From assembly GCA_016793045.1 (NCBI GenBank), contig JAEUKZ010000269.1:1-43320 (forward strand): DNA of 43,320 nt, given 5' to 3'. This document shows, one piece after another, positions 6,787 through 16,009 of this stretch. Every line of letters starts with the position of its first letter. The first letter of the stretch is position 1. Both the position numbers and the translations under genes were made by a program. The notes beneath the pieces are model-generated. The model did not search any database. It was not told the DNA's origin and saw only the letters and a list, made by a program, of their open reading frames with translations. Origin of the DNA: Alphaproteobacteria bacterium. GTDB taxonomy: Bacteria > Pseudomonadota > Alphaproteobacteria > CACIAM-22H2.

Positions 6787-8054
6787 GCGTCCGCCTGTCG
6801 CGGCTTGCCAACGGTCTGATCGTCGCGTCGGACCCGATGGATTCGGTGGAGAGCGTGTCGGTCGGTGTCTATGTCGGGGTCGGCACCCGCCAGGAGCGCG
6901 CGGCGCACAACGGCGTCGCACATATCCTCGAACACATGGCGTTCAAGGGGACGACCACGCGCACCGCCCGCGATATCGCCGAACAGGTCGAGGCGGTGGG
7001 CGGCATCATGAACGCCCACACCGGGCGCGAGCAGACCGCGTACTACGTCAAGCTGCTGCGCGAAGACCTCAAGCTCGGCGTCGACCTGCTGGCCGACATC
7101 CTGCTCAACTCGGTCTTCGATCCCGACGAGCTGGAGCGCGAGCGCGGCGTCATCCTTCAGGAACTCGGCCAGGTCGAGGACACGCCCGACGACGTGATCT
7201 TCGACCGCTTCCAGAGCGCCGCCTATCCGGGCCAGTCGCTCGGAAGGCCGGTCCTCGGAAGCGCCGAGATCATCAAGAGCCTGCCGCGCCAGGCGGTGAT
7301 CGACTTCCAGCGCCGGCACTACGGCGCGGCGACGATGGTGATTTCGGCGGCCGGCCGCCACGATCACGACAAGCTCGTCGAAATGGTCGAAAAGGCGTTC
7401 GGCGGCCTTCCGGCACATGGGGACGCCCAGCACGAGCCGGCGCGCTATGCCGGCGGTGCGACCCGCGAGGACAGCGAGCTCGAGCAGGTGCACTTCGTCC
7501 TCGGCTATCCCGGCGTCTCCTTCGCCGATCCGGACTATTACGCCGCGTCGACCCTGTCGACGCTGCTCGGTGGCGGGATGTCGTCGCGGCTGTTCCAGGA
7601 GATCCGCGAGAAGCGCGGTCTCTGCTACACGATCTCGTCCTTTGCGGCATCGTATCTCGATGGCGGGCTGTTCGGCGTCTATACCGGCACGGGCGAGAGC
7701 GAGATCGCCGAGCTGATGCCGGTGCTCGCAGAGGAACTCGTCAAGGTCGCCACGCCGCCGCCCGAGGACGAAGTTCGCCGCGCCCGCGCCCAGATGAAGG
7801 CCGGGCTTCTGATGTCGCTCGAAAGCACCAACGCGCGATCGGACACGCTGGCGTCGCAGCTACTTATCTTCGGCCGGCCGATCCCGCCCGAGGAGGTCAC
7901 GCGCAAGATCGACGCGGTGACCGCCGAGGACGTTGCGCGGGTTGCCCGCCGCATCTTCTCCGGCCCGCTGACGCTGGCGGCGATGGGTCCGCTCGGTCAG
8001 CTCGAGACGAACGCGAAGATCGCCGAACGGCTCGGCACCAGCATCGCCGTCTGA
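6783..8054 (+). CDS. M16 family zinc peptidase (processing-peptidase-like)
   Basis: 423 residues from GTG 6783, overlapping the thrC stop. The inverted zinc motif HILEH (His47, Glu50, His51) is intact and followed by MAFKGT, and the third ligand region ERERGVILQEL lies near residue 120-130. Two M16 half-domains fill the protein, the second carrying ALGGGMSSRLFQEIREKRGL-like sequence (here LLGGGMSSRLFQEIREKRGL). It resembles the beta subunit of mitochondrial processing peptidase and its bacterial relatives. The substrate is unknown and there is no clear signal peptide. The thrC-M16 gene pair is common in alphaproteobacteria. Its stop is 12 bp from that of the convergent transporter gene, with no terminator between. 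Confidence 0.93.
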   Translation: MSVRLSRLANGLIVASDPMDSVESVSVGVYVGVGTRQERAAHNGVAHILEHMAFKGTTTRTARDIAEQVEAVGGIMNAHTGREQTAYYVKLLREDLKLGVDLLADILLNSVFDPDELERERGVILQELGQVEDTPDDVIFDRFQSAAYPGQSLGRPVLGSAEIIKSLPRQAVIDFQRRHYGAATMVISAAGRHDHDKLVEMVEKAFGGLPAHGDAQHEPARYAGGATREDSELEQVHFVLGYPGVSFADPDYYAASTLSTLLGGGMSSRLFQEIREKRGLCYTISSFAASYLDGGLFGVYTGTGESEIAELMPVLAEELVKVATPPPEDEVRRARAQMKAGLLMSLESTNARSDTLASQLLIFGRPIPPEEVTRKIDAVTAEDVARVARRIFSGPLTLAAMGPLGQLETNAKIAERLGTSIAV

Positions 8055-8066
8055 GCGGATCATCGG

Positions 8067-8987
8067 TCAGCGCCGCCCGCCCGCGGACGCAATCGTGAAG
8101 AGCCGGCCGTCGATGGCCGCGAGGCCGGCGATGATCAGGACCATGCCGCCGATCTGCGCCGCGACCAGCCGTTCGCCGAGGACGATCGTTCCGAGCAGCA
8201 GCGCGCTCAACGGGATCAGCAGCGTCACCAGCAGCAGGTTGTTGGCGCCGGACTCCGCGAGGATGCGGAAATAGAGCACGTAGCCGAGCGCGGTGCTGAG
8301 CAGCGCCAAGCCGGCGAGCGCGGCGATCGTGTGGGCGCTCGGCATCGGCAGCATCCACGGCTGGTCCGCGATCGCGATCAGCGGCAGCAGGATCAGCGTC
8401 GAGGCCGCAAGCTGCCCCGCCGCCGTCGTCATCGGCGGCGCGTCGCGGAAGCGGCGACCGTAGATGCCGGCGAGGCCATAGGAGCATGCGCCGGCCAGGA
8501 CGGCGAACTGGGCGAGGACCTCGGTGTCGGCGCGCAGCGCGTCGAGTCCGATCATCACGACCACGCCGCAGAAGCCGCAGAGAACGCCGGCGATGCGGCC
8601 GGGCGTGAGCCTTTCGTCGCGCGCGAGGAAGCGGCTGAGGACGAGTCCGAAGAGCGGCGTGGTCGCGTTGAGGATCGCCGCAAGGCCGGTGGATATCCTG
8701 GTCTGCGCCCAGAACATCAGTCCGAACGGGACGACGTTGTTCAGCAGGCCCATCACCGCAAACCGGCGCCAGCTTGCGGCGCTCGTCGGCATCGCGACGG
8801 CGGTGAGCCGCAGGAAAGCGAGCAGGGCGACGGCCGCGGCACTCACGCGCAGCCAGACGACCGTGAGCGGCGGCAGTTCCGCGACCGCGACCTTGGCGAA
8901 GAAAAAGGAGCCGCCCCAGAGAACGGAAAGCGCGACCAGCAACATCCACTGCCGCGTGCCAAGCGGTCGATCGATCGCCCGATCCAT
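8067..8987 (-). CDS. DMT superfamily (EamA) transporter
   Basis: 306 residues with about ten hydrophobic segments in two repeats, the pattern of EamA / drug-metabolite transporters. Segment 1 is MLLVALSVLWGGSFFFAKVAV, with the family-typical WGGSFF. The second repeat begins around FAVLAGACSYGLAGIYGRRF and ends with GTIVLGERLVAAQIGGMVLI, whose GE...G..LI pattern recurs in both halves. Located in the inner membrane; likely exports a small metabolite or amino acid, substrate unknown. The C-terminus is a short basic tail. The ATG at 8987 is the first plausible start, although a ribosome site is weak. It lies 89 bp downstream of yqgE on the same strand. Confidence 0.9.
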   Translation of the reverse strand: MDRAIDRPLGTRQWMLLVALSVLWGGSFFFAKVAVAELPPLTVVWLRVSAAAVALLAFLRLTAVAMPTSAASWRRFAVMGLLNNVVPFGLMFWAQTRISTGLAAILNATTPLFGLVLSRFLARDERLTPGRIAGVLCGFCGVVVMIGLDALRADTEVLAQFAVLAGACSYGLAGIYGRRFRDAPPMTTAAGQLAASTLILLPLIAIADQPWMLPMPSAHTIAALAGLALLSTALGYVLYFRILAESGANNLLLVTLLIPLSALLLGTIVLGERLVAAQIGGMVLIIAGLAAIDGRLFTIASAGGRR

Positions 8988-9076
8988 GTCGAGGTCCGTC
9001 CGTTGTGGAGCGCGGACACTAGAGTCCGGCCGATCTGCCGCCCACCCGAAACATGTGGAAGTGGACGGCCGGACGA

Positions 9077-9658
9077 TCAGGCGTGGCCGGCGTCGCTCGA
9101 CAGGCTGGTCGGGCTCGCGCCGAGCATTGCGAGCGCGCGTTCCCAGATTCGGTCGATATCGAGCGCGAAGACGAGGGCCGGGTCGGCGGGCACGTTGAGC
9201 CAGCTGTTGCGCACGATCTCGCTTTCGAGCTGGCCCGGGCCCCAGCCGGCATAGCCGAGCGCAAGAAGGCTTTGGCGCGGGCCTTCGCCTTCGGCGATCG
9301 CCTTGAGGATGTCGATCGTCGCGGTAAGGGCAATGCCGTCCGTGACGCGCATCGTGCCCTCGCGGACGTAGTCGTCCGAATGGAGGACGAAGCCGTGCGA
9401 TGACTCGACCGGTCCGCCGGCGTGGATGCGGATGCGCCGGGCCTTCGGCGTCGCGTCGATCTTGAGCTGGGCCAGCAGTTCCGGAAACGACATTTTGTCG
9501 AAGGTGCGATTGACGACCAGCCCCATCGCGCCCTGGCCCGAGTGCGCACAGATGTAGATCACGGTCCGCTCAAAGCGCGGGTCGGTCATCCGTGGCATCG
9601 CGACCAGAAGCTGGCCGGCCAGGGAGATCTGCTCCGTGTCCTTACTGGTCATGGTCAT
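9077..9658 (-). CDS. YqgE/AlgH family protein
   Basis: 193 residues from ATG 9658; a second ATG two codons later is equally possible. The family signature is clear: LAGQLLVAMPRMTDPRFERTV at the N-terminus, then HSGQGAMGLVVNRTF, then GGPVESSHGFVLH, then GYAGWGPGQLESEI. YqgE/AlgH proteins are small cytoplasmic proteins of unsettled function; AlgH was first linked to alginate regulation in Pseudomonas. The gene diverges from dsbD across 150 bp that must contain both promoters; TATATT at 9750-9755 is a possible -10 for dsbD, without a convincing -35. Confidence 0.92.
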   Translation of the reverse strand: MTMTSKDTEQISLAGQLLVAMPRMTDPRFERTVIYICAHSGQGAMGLVVNRTFDKMSFPELLAQLKIDATPKARRIRIHAGGPVESSHGFVLHSDDYVREGTMRVTDGIALTATIDILKAIAEGEGPRQSLLALGYAGWGPGQLESEIVRNSWLNVPADPALVFALDIDRIWERALAMLGASPTSLSSDAGHA

Positions 9659-9809
9659 CAACTATGGTGCCGCGTGGGTTAATGCAAGGATAAGGGATTC
9701 TACCGCCTTGCGTTCACCGGTTTGTGTGCTGTCGCGGCGACCGCGGCGCTATATTTAGGCACGCGACCGCCGTTGCGGCGGCCAAGTACTTGAACGATTT
9801 GAAGACTCG

Positions 9810-11900
9810 ATGCGCCTTCGTGCCGTCCTGATCCTGCTCGCCGCGGCGATCTCGTGCGCCGCGCCTGCCTTTGCGCAAGGCGGCGCGGCGTCGCCATGGG
9901 TACGCAACGACCATGCCGGCGTGCGTCTCATCGCCGCGACGGCCACCGCCGGCTCCGGCGATGTCATTCGCGCCGGCCTGCATTTCACGTTGCGACCGGG
10001 CTGGAAGACCTACTGGCGCAATCCTGGCGATGCCGGCTTCGCGCCGCGCGCGGATTGGGCCGCCTCCGACAATGTGGCTGAAGTCACGCTGCGTTGGCCG
10101 GCGCCGGAGCGCTTCGAACTGTTCGGGCTGGAGACGTTCGGCTACGCCGACGAGGTCGTGCTGCCGCTCGACATCCGCGTCGCCCGCGCGGGCGAGCCGG
10201 TCGCGCTCCGCGGCGCCCTCGAATATCTCGTGTGCGAGCGCGTGTGCATCCCGTACACGGCCGAGCTGCGCCTCGACCTGCCTGCCGGTCCGGTCCGGCC
10301 GAGCGCCGAGGCGCATCTGATCAACCGCTTCGAGGCGCGCGTGCCGACCGTCGGTTCGGGCCTCGGCGTCGCCAATGCGTCGCTGCGCCTCGACCCGCCG
10401 GCGCTCGCGGTGCAGGTGACCTCGACCCTGCCGCTCGAGCATCCGGACGCGATCGTCGAAGGGCCGGATGGCTGGGCCTTCACGCGGCCGACGGTTGCGC
10501 TCGCCGCCGACCGGCTGAGCGCGACGCTCCTGCTGCCGGTCCACGGCGACGTCAGCCGCGCGCGCGATCTCGTCGGCCGGACGCTCGCGATCACCGTCAC
10601 CGACGGTCCGCGGGCCGGCGAAGGCCGCGCGAACGTCCTGGCGTTCGACGGCGCCGCACCGTCAGGCACGATGCTCGGCGTCATCGCGCTCGCGGTGGTC
10701 GGCGGGTTGATCCTCAACGTGATGCCCTGCGTGCTGCCGGTGCTGTCGCTGAAGCTGCTTGGCGTCGTTGCGCAGGCGGGCGTGGCGCGCGGTCGCGTAC
10801 GCCTGAGCTTCCTCGCTTCGGCTGCCGGGATCCTCGCAGCCTTTCTCGCATTGGCCGGCGTTCTCATCGCGCTGCGCGCCGGCGGACATGGCATCGGGTG
10901 GGGCATCCAGTTTCAGCAGCCGCTCTTCCTGGCATCGATGGCCGTGCTGGTGACGCTGTTCGCCGCCAATCTGTGGGGATGGTTCGCGATCAACCTGCCC
11001 GGGCGGGTCGCCGACCTTGCGGATCGCGGCGCCGGCGCCGCCGAGCGCCGCGGCAGCCTGATGGGCTCGTTCGCCAGCGGCGCGTTCGCGACCGTGCTCG
11101 CGACGCCGTGCTCGGCGCCGTTCCTGGGGACTGCGGTCGGTTTCGCGCTCGCGCGCGGCCCCGTCGAGATCCTGACGATCTTCTCGGCGCTCGGCGTCGG
11201 GCTTGCGTCGCCATATCTGGTTCTCGCGGTCTTTCCGGATCTCGTGCGCGCATTGCCGCGGCCCGGAGCCTGGATGATCGTGCTGCGCCGGGTGCTCGGC
11301 TTCGCGCTGGCGCTGACCGCGGTTTGGTTGATCTTCGTCCTTCGCACGCAGATCGGCGACGTGCCGGCGAGCGTGATCGCGGCGGTCCTGGCGGCGTTGT
11401 TGGCCGTGCTGTTCGTTCTGCGCCACGCGGGCGCGCCGGTGCGGGGCGCAGTCTGCGCCGGCGCCGCATGCGTCGCGCTTCTCCTGGCGGCGATGCCGGG
11501 TGCCTTGCCCAGCGGCTATGGCGCTGACGGCGGCAGCCGATGGCAGGCCTTTGATCGCGATCGCATCGCGACGCTGGTGCGGGCAGGGCAGGTCGTGTTC
11601 GTCGACGTGACCGCATCGTGGTGCGTGACCTGCCAGGTGAACAAGGCGGCGGTCGTCAACCGCGGCCCGGTTGCGGATCGCTTGGCGGGCACGGGGATCG
11701 TCGCGATGCGCGCCGACTGGACGCGCCCGGATGCGCGGATCTCTGACTACCTGGCGAGCTTCGGGCGCTACGGGATTCCATTCAATGCCGTCTATGGCCC
11801 CAATGCGCCTGAGGGTATTGCGCTGCCGGAGATCCTGACCGACCAGGCCGTGCTTTCCGCGTTCGATCGGGCCGCCGGCGGGCGGACTGCCGCACGATGA
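9810..11900 (+). CDS. DsbD/ScsB-family membrane thiol:disulfide reductase
   Basis: 696 residues. Residues 1-23 are a signal peptide ending AFAQ. The periplasmic N-terminal domain (about 25-280) is the DsbC-type corrector domain, with the CERVC pair near 150. Eight or so membrane segments follow from about 285 to 565 and carry the two redox cysteines of the DsbD channel: Cys307 in NVMPCVLPVLSLK and Cys434 in ATPCSAPFLG. The C-terminal thioredoxin-like domain has the active site WCVTC (Cys605, Cys608). The protein should pass electrons from cytoplasmic thioredoxin to periplasmic partners. The size and domain order match DsbD and ScsB; ScsB is the usual form in alphaproteobacteria, so I give no symbol. 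An 8-bp hairpin overlaps its stop codon, and peroxiredoxin follows 87 bp downstream. Confidence 0.92.
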   Translation: MRLRAVLILLAAAISCAAPAFAQGGAASPWVRNDHAGVRLIAATATAGSGDVIRAGLHFTLRPGWKTYWRNPGDAGFAPRADWAASDNVAEVTLRWPAPERFELFGLETFGYADEVVLPLDIRVARAGEPVALRGALEYLVCERVCIPYTAELRLDLPAGPVRPSAEAHLINRFEARVPTVGSGLGVANASLRLDPPALAVQVTSTLPLEHPDAIVEGPDGWAFTRPTVALAADRLSATLLLPVHGDVSRARDLVGRTLAITVTDGPRAGEGRANVLAFDGAAPSGTMLGVIALAVVGGLILNVMPCVLPVLSLKLLGVVAQAGVARGRVRLSFLASAAGILAAFLALAGVLIALRAGGHGIGWGIQFQQPLFLASMAVLVTLFAANLWGWFAINLPGRVADLADRGAGAAERRGSLMGSFASGAFATVLATPCSAPFLGTAVGFALARGPVEILTIFSALGVGLASPYLVLAVFPDLVRALPRPGAWMIVLRRVLGFALALTAVWLIFVLRTQIGDVPASVIAAVLAALLAVLFVLRHAGAPVRGAVCAGAACVALLLAAMPGALPSGYGADGGSRWQAFDRDRIATLVRAGQVVFVDVTASWCVTCQVNKAAVVNRGPVADRLAGTGIVAMRADWTRPDARISDYLASFGRYGIPFNAVYGPNAPEGIALPEILTDQAVLSAFDRAAGGRTAAR

Positions 11901-11914
11901 TGCGCTGCATCATC
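11896..11914 (+). repeat. Hairpin overlapping the dsbD stop codon
   Basis: GATGATGC (11896-11903), loop GCT, GCATCATC (11907-11914): a perfect 8-bp stem that includes the TGA stop at 11898-11900. Only two T follow, so it is a weak terminator at best. Confidence 0.45.
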
Positions 11915-11987
11915 TTCGAGGCGTGAAAATAGTTCTTAGACGCGCTATATGAAGGGCGCAATTCCACCGGGACGAAAGGATGGAGCA

Positions 11988-12467
11988 ATGACGATCAATG
12001 TTGGCGACCGGATCCCTTCGGTGAAGCTCAAGCACATGACGAAGGACGGCATCAAGGACATCACGACGGATGAGCTGTTCAAAGGCAAGGTCGCGGCGTT
12101 CGGACTTCCCGGCGCGTTCACGCCGACCTGCTCCGCCAAGCATCTGCCGGGCTTCGTGCAGCATGCCGACCAGCTGAAGCAGAAGGGCGTCGACAAGATC
12201 GTCTGCCTGTCGGTCAACGATGCGTTCGTCATGGATGCGTGGGGCAAGCAGCAGGGCGTCGGCGAAAAGGTCATGATGGTCGCTGACGGCAACGGCGATC
12301 TCGCCACGGCGCTCGGCCTCGAACTCGACCTCGTGCCCAACGGCATGGGCAAGCGCATGAAGCGCTTCTCTATGGTCGTCCAGGACGGCGTCGTGAAGTC
12401 CGTCAACGTCGAGAAGCCCGGCGCGTTCGAAGTCTCGAACGCCGAGACGATGATCAAGCAGGTGTGA
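11988..12467 (+). CDS. Peroxiredoxin (Prx5/AhpE-like, TSA family)
   Basis: 159 residues from ATG 11988, chosen for the strong upstream AAAGGATGGAG and the family start MTINVGDRIPSVKL. The peroxidatic Cys48 is in PGAFTPTCSAKHLPGF, a hallmark of the Prx5 / PMP20 subfamily, with Thr45 and Pro46 completing the active-site loop. VNDAFVMDAWGK follows near residue 77. There is no second conserved cysteine at the usual C-terminal place, so the resolving thiol is probably glutathione or another protein. It reduces hydroperoxides in the cytoplasm. It stands between dsbD and marC and is followed by a clear terminator (12493-12523), so it is probably its own unit or the end of a dsbD transcript. Confidence 0.95.
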   Translation: MTINVGDRIPSVKLKHMTKDGIKDITTDELFKGKVAAFGLPGAFTPTCSAKHLPGFVQHADQLKQKGVDKIVCLSVNDAFVMDAWGKQQGVGEKVMMVADGNGDLATALGLELDLVPNGMGKRMKRFSMVVQDGVVKSVNVEKPGAFEVSNAETMIKQV

Positions 12468-12492
12468 TCGCGGGCACGATCGCCGCGAACCG

Positions 12493-12523
12493 AAGGGCGG
12501 GGCGTTCCCCGCCCTTTGCGTTT
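12493..12523 (+). terminator. Rho-independent terminator after peroxiredoxin
   Basis: AAGGGCGGGG (12493-12502), loop CGTT, CCCCGCCCTT (12507-12516) make a 10-bp GC-rich stem followed by TGCGTTT. The T-run is interrupted, so termination may be partial and marC may receive read-through. Confidence 0.75.
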
Positions 12524-12546
12524 ACGGCGCGCGCGCGGGAGGACCG

Positions 12547-13179
12547 ATGCTGACCTGGGCCGAGTACACGCGCTTCGCGGTGGCGCTGTTCGCGATTCTG
12601 ACGCCCTTCGCGGCGATCCCGATCTTCCTTGCGCTCACCGATCGGATGACGACCGGCGAGCGCGCACGCACGGCGCGGATCGCCGCGCTGACGGTATTCA
12701 GCGTCCTGCTGGTGGCGAGCCTGACCGGCGACGTCGTCCTGCGCGTGCTCGGTACCAGCCTCGATTCGTTCCGCGTCGGCGGCGGGATCGTACTGCTGCT
12801 GATGGCGCTGTCGATGATGAGCGCGCAGGTCAGCGCGGTTCAGCAGACCCCCGCGGAAGCCGCGGAGGCCGAGCACCGCGCCAATGTCGGCGTCGTGCCG
12901 CTCGGCCTGCCGCTGCTGGTCGGACCGGGCTCGATCAGCTCGGTGATCATCGAGATGCAGCGTGCCGACGGCGTCGCCCACGCGGCGGCGATCATCGCCA
13001 TCATCGCCTTCGTCGCTGCCGTCGTGTGGGGCTTCCTAATGCTCGCGGTGCCGATCGGCAGGCGGCTCGGCATCACCGGCCTCAACACGCTCAACCGTCT
13101 GTTCGGATTGCTGCTGGCGGCGATCGCGATCGAGATCATGGCGACCGGGCTGCGGGCGCTGTTCCCCGGCCTGCGCTGA
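12547..13179 (+). CDS. MarC family inner-membrane protein (UPF0056)
   Basis: 210 residues with six hydrophobic segments in two sets of three, the MarC pattern. The opening YTRFAVALFAILTPFAAIPI contains the family-typical TPFA.IP, and the second half begins VVPLGLPLLVGPGSISSVII, with the conserved P-L..P...GPG. Once linked to multiple antibiotic resistance, the family has no agreed function; some members affect amino-acid or small-molecule export. GGGAGGACCG precedes the ATG. A hydrophilic loop around residues 98-115 (QQTPAEAAEAEHRANVG) joins the halves. It lies between the peroxiredoxin terminator and convergent rnhA, with 17 bp before the rnhA stop. Confidence 0.92.
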   Translation: MLTWAEYTRFAVALFAILTPFAAIPIFLALTDRMTTGERARTARIAALTVFSVLLVASLTGDVVLRVLGTSLDSFRVGGGIVLLLMALSMMSAQVSAVQQTPAEAAEAEHRANVGVVPLGLPLLVGPGSISSVIIEMQRADGVAHAAAIIAIIAFVAAVVWGFLMLAVPIGRRLGITGLNTLNRLFGLLLAAIAIEIMATGLRALFPGLR

Positions 13180-13196
13180 TCGGTCGTCCGGCGGGG

Positions 13197-13658
13197 CTAC
13201 TGCGTCGACTGCAGCGTCGCGATGGCGCCGCGGGCAAGCGCATCGGCACGCTCGTTCTCGGCGTGCCCGGCATGGCCGCGCACCCAAAGCCACTTGACGT
13301 CATGGCGCGACGCAGCCTTCTCGAGTTCCTGCCAGAGATCGACGTTGGCGACGGGCTTCTTGTCCGCGGTCTTCCAGCCGCGCGCCTTCCAGCCCTTGAT
13401 CCACTTGGTAATTCCGTCGCGCACGTAGAGCGAATCGGTGTGCAGGCGGACCTTGTGCGGGCGCTTGATCGCCTCGAGGCCGCGAATTGCGGCCATCAGC
13501 TCCATCCGATTGTTCGTCGTGGTCGCTTCGCCGCCGGAGAGTTCCTTCTCGTGGCCGCGCCAGCGCAAAAGGGCGCCCCAGCCGCCAGGACCTGGATTGC
13601 CGCTGCAGGCACCGTCGGTGAACAGGTCGACGATGTCGTCGGTATCGTCAGAGTCCAT
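13197..13658 (-). CDS. rnhA: Ribonuclease HI
   Basis: Degrades the RNA strand of RNA-DNA hybrids in the cytoplasm. 153 residues, the normal length. Catalytic acids are visible: Asp15 in [15 protein letters not shown], Glu53 in NNRMELMA and Asp75 in LHTDS, and the final His/Asp pair is in [18 protein letters not shown]. The basic handle region [16 protein letters not shown] is also present. The start ATG 13658 overlaps the last 11 bases of thrB, so the two are probably co-translated; the order ispH-thrB-rnhA is typical of alphaproteobacteria. An acidic leader (DSDDTDD) precedes the first strand. Confidence 0.97.
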   Translation of the reverse strand: MDSDDTDDIVDLFTDGACSGNPGPGGWGALLRWRGHEKELSGGEATTTNNRMELMAAIRGLEAIKRPHKVRLHTDSLYVRDGITKWIKGWKARGWKTADKKPVANVDLWQELEKAASRHDVKWLWVRGHAGHAENERADALARGAIATLQSTQ

Positions 13659-14607
13659 AGGCGGTCGCGCTGCGCACGCTGCCGTGGAAGCGCAGCTTGG
13701 CCTCGTATTCGAGCGGATCGTGCGGCCGCACGAGCGCGCCCGCCGGCTGGTTGAGCCAGTCGTAGAGGCGCGTCAGCAGGAAGCGCAGCGCCGAACCGCG
13801 CGCGAGCAGCGGCAGCATTGCGATCTCGCGTTCGCTCAGCGGGCGCACTCGCGAATAGGCCCCGACAAGCTGCTTTGCCTTGGTCGCATTGAAGCTGAGA
13901 TCGCGCTCGAAGCACCAGGCGTTGAGGCAGATTGCCAGATCGTAGGCATAGAAGTCGTTGCAGGCGAAGTAGAAGTCGATCATGCCCGAGAGCTGGTCGG
14001 CGACGAACAGCACGTTGTCGGGAAACAGATCGGCGTGAATCACGCCGCGCGGCAGATCGGCAGGCCAGCGCGCCGTGATGTCGGCGAGATCCCGCTCGAT
14101 CGATTCGGCAAGTCCGGCACGCACCTCGTCGGCGCGATCGCGCGTGGCGGTGAAGAGCGGCCGCCAGCCCTCGAGCGACAGCGCGTTCTTCCGCGTGAGC
14201 TTGAACGACGCGCCGGCGAGGTGAAGCCTCGCCAGGGCGTCGCCGACCTGCCGGCAGTGGTCGGGCAGTACGCGCTTGGTCGAGAGGCCCTGCAGGAACG
14301 AGATGATCGCGGCCGGGCGTCCGCACAGTTCGCGAATGACGTTGCCGTCGCGGCCGCGGATCGGCAGCGGGCAGCGCAGGCCGGCGGCCGACAGATGCTC
14401 CATCAGGCCGAGGAAGAACGGCAGGTCTTCACGCTTCACGCGCTTTTCATAGAGCGTGAGGATGAAGTTGCCGCGTTCGGTCTGGAGCAGATAGTTGGAG
14501 TTCTCGACGCCTTCCGCGATGCCCTTGCACGATGTCGGTGGACCGAGATCGTATTCGGACAGGAAGGATTCGAGCGCGTCGTCGTCGACTTCGGTATAGA
14601 CCGCCAT
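13648..14607 (-). CDS. thrB: Homoserine kinase (type II, APH fold)
   Basis: Phosphorylates homoserine to O-phosphohomoserine, the substrate of ThrC. 319 residues from ATG 14607 ([20 protein letters not shown]), the standard start of the alphaproteobacterial ThrB with the aminoglycoside-phosphotransferase fold. Family features are [15 protein letters not shown] near residue 30, the catalytic [11 protein letters not shown] near 195, and [21 protein letters not shown] with the metal-binding Asp. A longer open frame upstream is only antisense or other-frame to ispH. It follows ispH by 20 bp and overlaps rnhA by 11 bases. It is about 7 kb from thrC and in the opposite orientation, so the pathway genes are not one operon. 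Confidence 0.96.
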   Translation of the reverse strand: MAVYTEVDDDALESFLSEYDLGPPTSCKGIAEGVENSNYLLQTERGNFILTLYEKRVKREDLPFFLGLMEHLSAAGLRCPLPIRGRDGNVIRELCGRPAAIISFLQGLSTKRVLPDHCRQVGDALARLHLAGASFKLTRKNALSLEGWRPLFTATRDRADEVRAGLAESIERDLADITARWPADLPRGVIHADLFPDNVLFVADQLSGMIDFYFACNDFYAYDLAICLNAWCFERDLSFNATKAKQLVGAYSRVRPLSEREIAMLPLLARGSALRFLLTRLYDWLNQPAGALVRPHDPLEYEAKLRFHGSVRSATAYGL

Positions 14608-14627
14608 GGCCCTCGGGCGCGATCGGA

Positions 14628-15587
14628 TCAGGCGCTCAGGGCGCGGGGAAGATTGAAATGGACGTCCTCGTTGGTGACGTGGACTTCCTCGATGGCGACG
14701 TCGTAGCGCTGCCGGCATGCCGCGATGACTTCCTGAACCAGCACTTCCGGCGCCGATGCGCCGGCGGTGATTCCGAGGCGGCGGATGCCGGTGAGCCACG
14801 ACCAGTCGATCTCCGCGGCGCGCTGGACCAGCCGCGCGCGGGTGCAGCCCGCTGCCGCCGCCACTTCGACGAGCCGCATCGAGTTCGACGAGTTCGGCGC
14901 GCCGACGACGATGATCGCCTCGGCGCGCTTGGCGATCGCCTTGACCGCCGCCTGGCGGTTGGTCGTCGCGTAGCAGATGTCCTCCTTGCGCGGTCCGACG
15001 ACGTCCGGGAACCTCCGCGTCAAGGCATCGACGATGTCTGCGGTGTCGTCGACCGACAGCGTCGTCTGGGTGATGAACGCCATGTTCTTCGGGTCGGGAA
15101 GGTCGATCGTCTCGGCCTCCGCTGCGTTCTGCACCAGCGTCACCGCGCCGGGCGGAAGCTGTCCGATCGTCCCGACGACCTCGGGATGGCCGGCGTGGCC
15201 GATCAGCAGAATGTGCCGCCCGGCCGCGAAATGATGCTCCGCCTCGGCGTGGACCTTGCTGACGAGCGGGCAGGTCGCGTCGAAGTAGACGAGCTTGCGC
15301 TTCGCAGCCTCCGCGGGAACGTCCTTCGGCACGCCGTGCGCGGAGAAGATCACCGGGAAGCCGTCCGGAACCTGATCGAGCTCGTCGACGAAGATCGCAC
15401 CCTTGCGCTCCAGCGTTTCGACGACGAACCGGTTGTGGACGATCTCGTGGCGGACGTAGACCGGGGCGCCGAATTTGGCGATCGCGCGCTCGACGATGAG
15501 GATCGCGCGATCGACGCCGGCGCAGAAACCGCGCGGGGCGGCGAGAAGGATTGCGAGCGGTGTGCGTTTCGCTGAGCCGTCGGCCAT
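14628..15587 (-). CDS. ispH: 4-hydroxy-3-methylbut-2-enyl diphosphate reductase
   Basis: Last enzyme of the MEP isoprenoid pathway; an Fe-S enzyme that makes IPP and DMAPP. 319 residues from ATG 15587, preceded by AAAGGA; the frame stays open upstream but without family sequence. The three cluster cysteines are visible: Cys22 in [11 protein letters not shown], the one in [11 protein letters not shown] near residue 105, and the one in ICYATTNRQ near 205. Substrate-binding motifs [16 protein letters not shown], and [15 protein letters not shown] also stand out. It leads the ispH-thrB-rnhA cluster and diverges from the CDGSH gene across 159 bp. Confidence 0.97.
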   Translation of the reverse strand: MADGSAKRTPLAILLAAPRGFCAGVDRAILIVERAIAKFGAPVYVRHEIVHNRFVVETLERKGAIFVDELDQVPDGFPVIFSAHGVPKDVPAEAAKRKLVYFDATCPLVSKVHAEAEHHFAAGRHILLIGHAGHPEVVGTIGQLPPGAVTLVQNAAEAETIDLPDPKNMAFITQTTLSVDDTADIVDALTRRFPDVVGPRKEDICYATTNRQAAVKAIAKRAEAIIVVGAPNSSNSMRLVEVAAAAGCTRARLVQRAAEIDWSWLTGIRRLGITAGASAPEVLVQEVIAACRQRYDVAIEEVHVTNEDVHFNLPRALSA

Positions 15588-15746
15588 GACGTGTCCTTTG
15601 CAGCGGCGTACCGGCGCTTGAGAAAACCACGACCGTTCTCTACAGTCCCGGCCGTCGCGCTGCCGCGGCACCTTAACCCGTCGCAGGCGGCGACGGAAGC
15701 ACGTCGCGCCGCGTCCGGCGGCCGTCTTGAGTCAACGAGGGTTTCC

Positions 15747-15989
15747 ATGGCTGAACCGATCCCCGCCCAGAAGTCGCCTTACGGCATCGACGTCGTGGCG
15801 GGCCAGGAGTACTGGTGGTGCGCGTGCGGCCGCAGCAAGTCCCAGCCGTTCTGCGACGGCTCGCACAGGGGTACTGGCCTTGCGCCCCAGGGATGGACCG
15901 CAGCCAAGACCGAGAAGGTTTGGTTCTGTGGCTGCAAGTCGTCGGCCAGCAAGCCGCTCTGCGATGGTTCCCACAATCGCCTGCGTTGA
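15747..15989 (+). CDS. CDGSH iron-sulfur domain protein (two motifs)
   Basis: 80 residues from ATG 15747 (ACGAGG ten bases upstream). Two complete CDGSH-type sites are seen: WWCACGRSKSQPFCDGSH and WFCGCKSSASKPLCDGSH, each with the C-X-C plus C-D-G-S-H ligand set (three Cys and one His) for a 2Fe-2S cluster. This tandem arrangement fits the small bacterial mitoNEET-related proteins that hold two clusters in one chain. Likely a cytoplasmic electron-transfer or cluster-transfer protein; partners unknown. There is no membrane anchor. The next gene begins only about 20 bp later on the same strand. Confidence 0.93.
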   Translation: MAEPIPAQKSPYGIDVVAGQEYWWCACGRSKSQPFCDGSHRGTGLAPQGWTAAKTEKVWFCGCKSSASKPLCDGSHNRLR

Positions 15990-16009
15990 TCGTGAGCATC
16001 GGCTGCCGC

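Noticed and set aside
5302-6921. Long antisense frame opposite thrC
   Set aside because: Low-complexity Arg/His/Asp composition; thrC on the other strand is certain.
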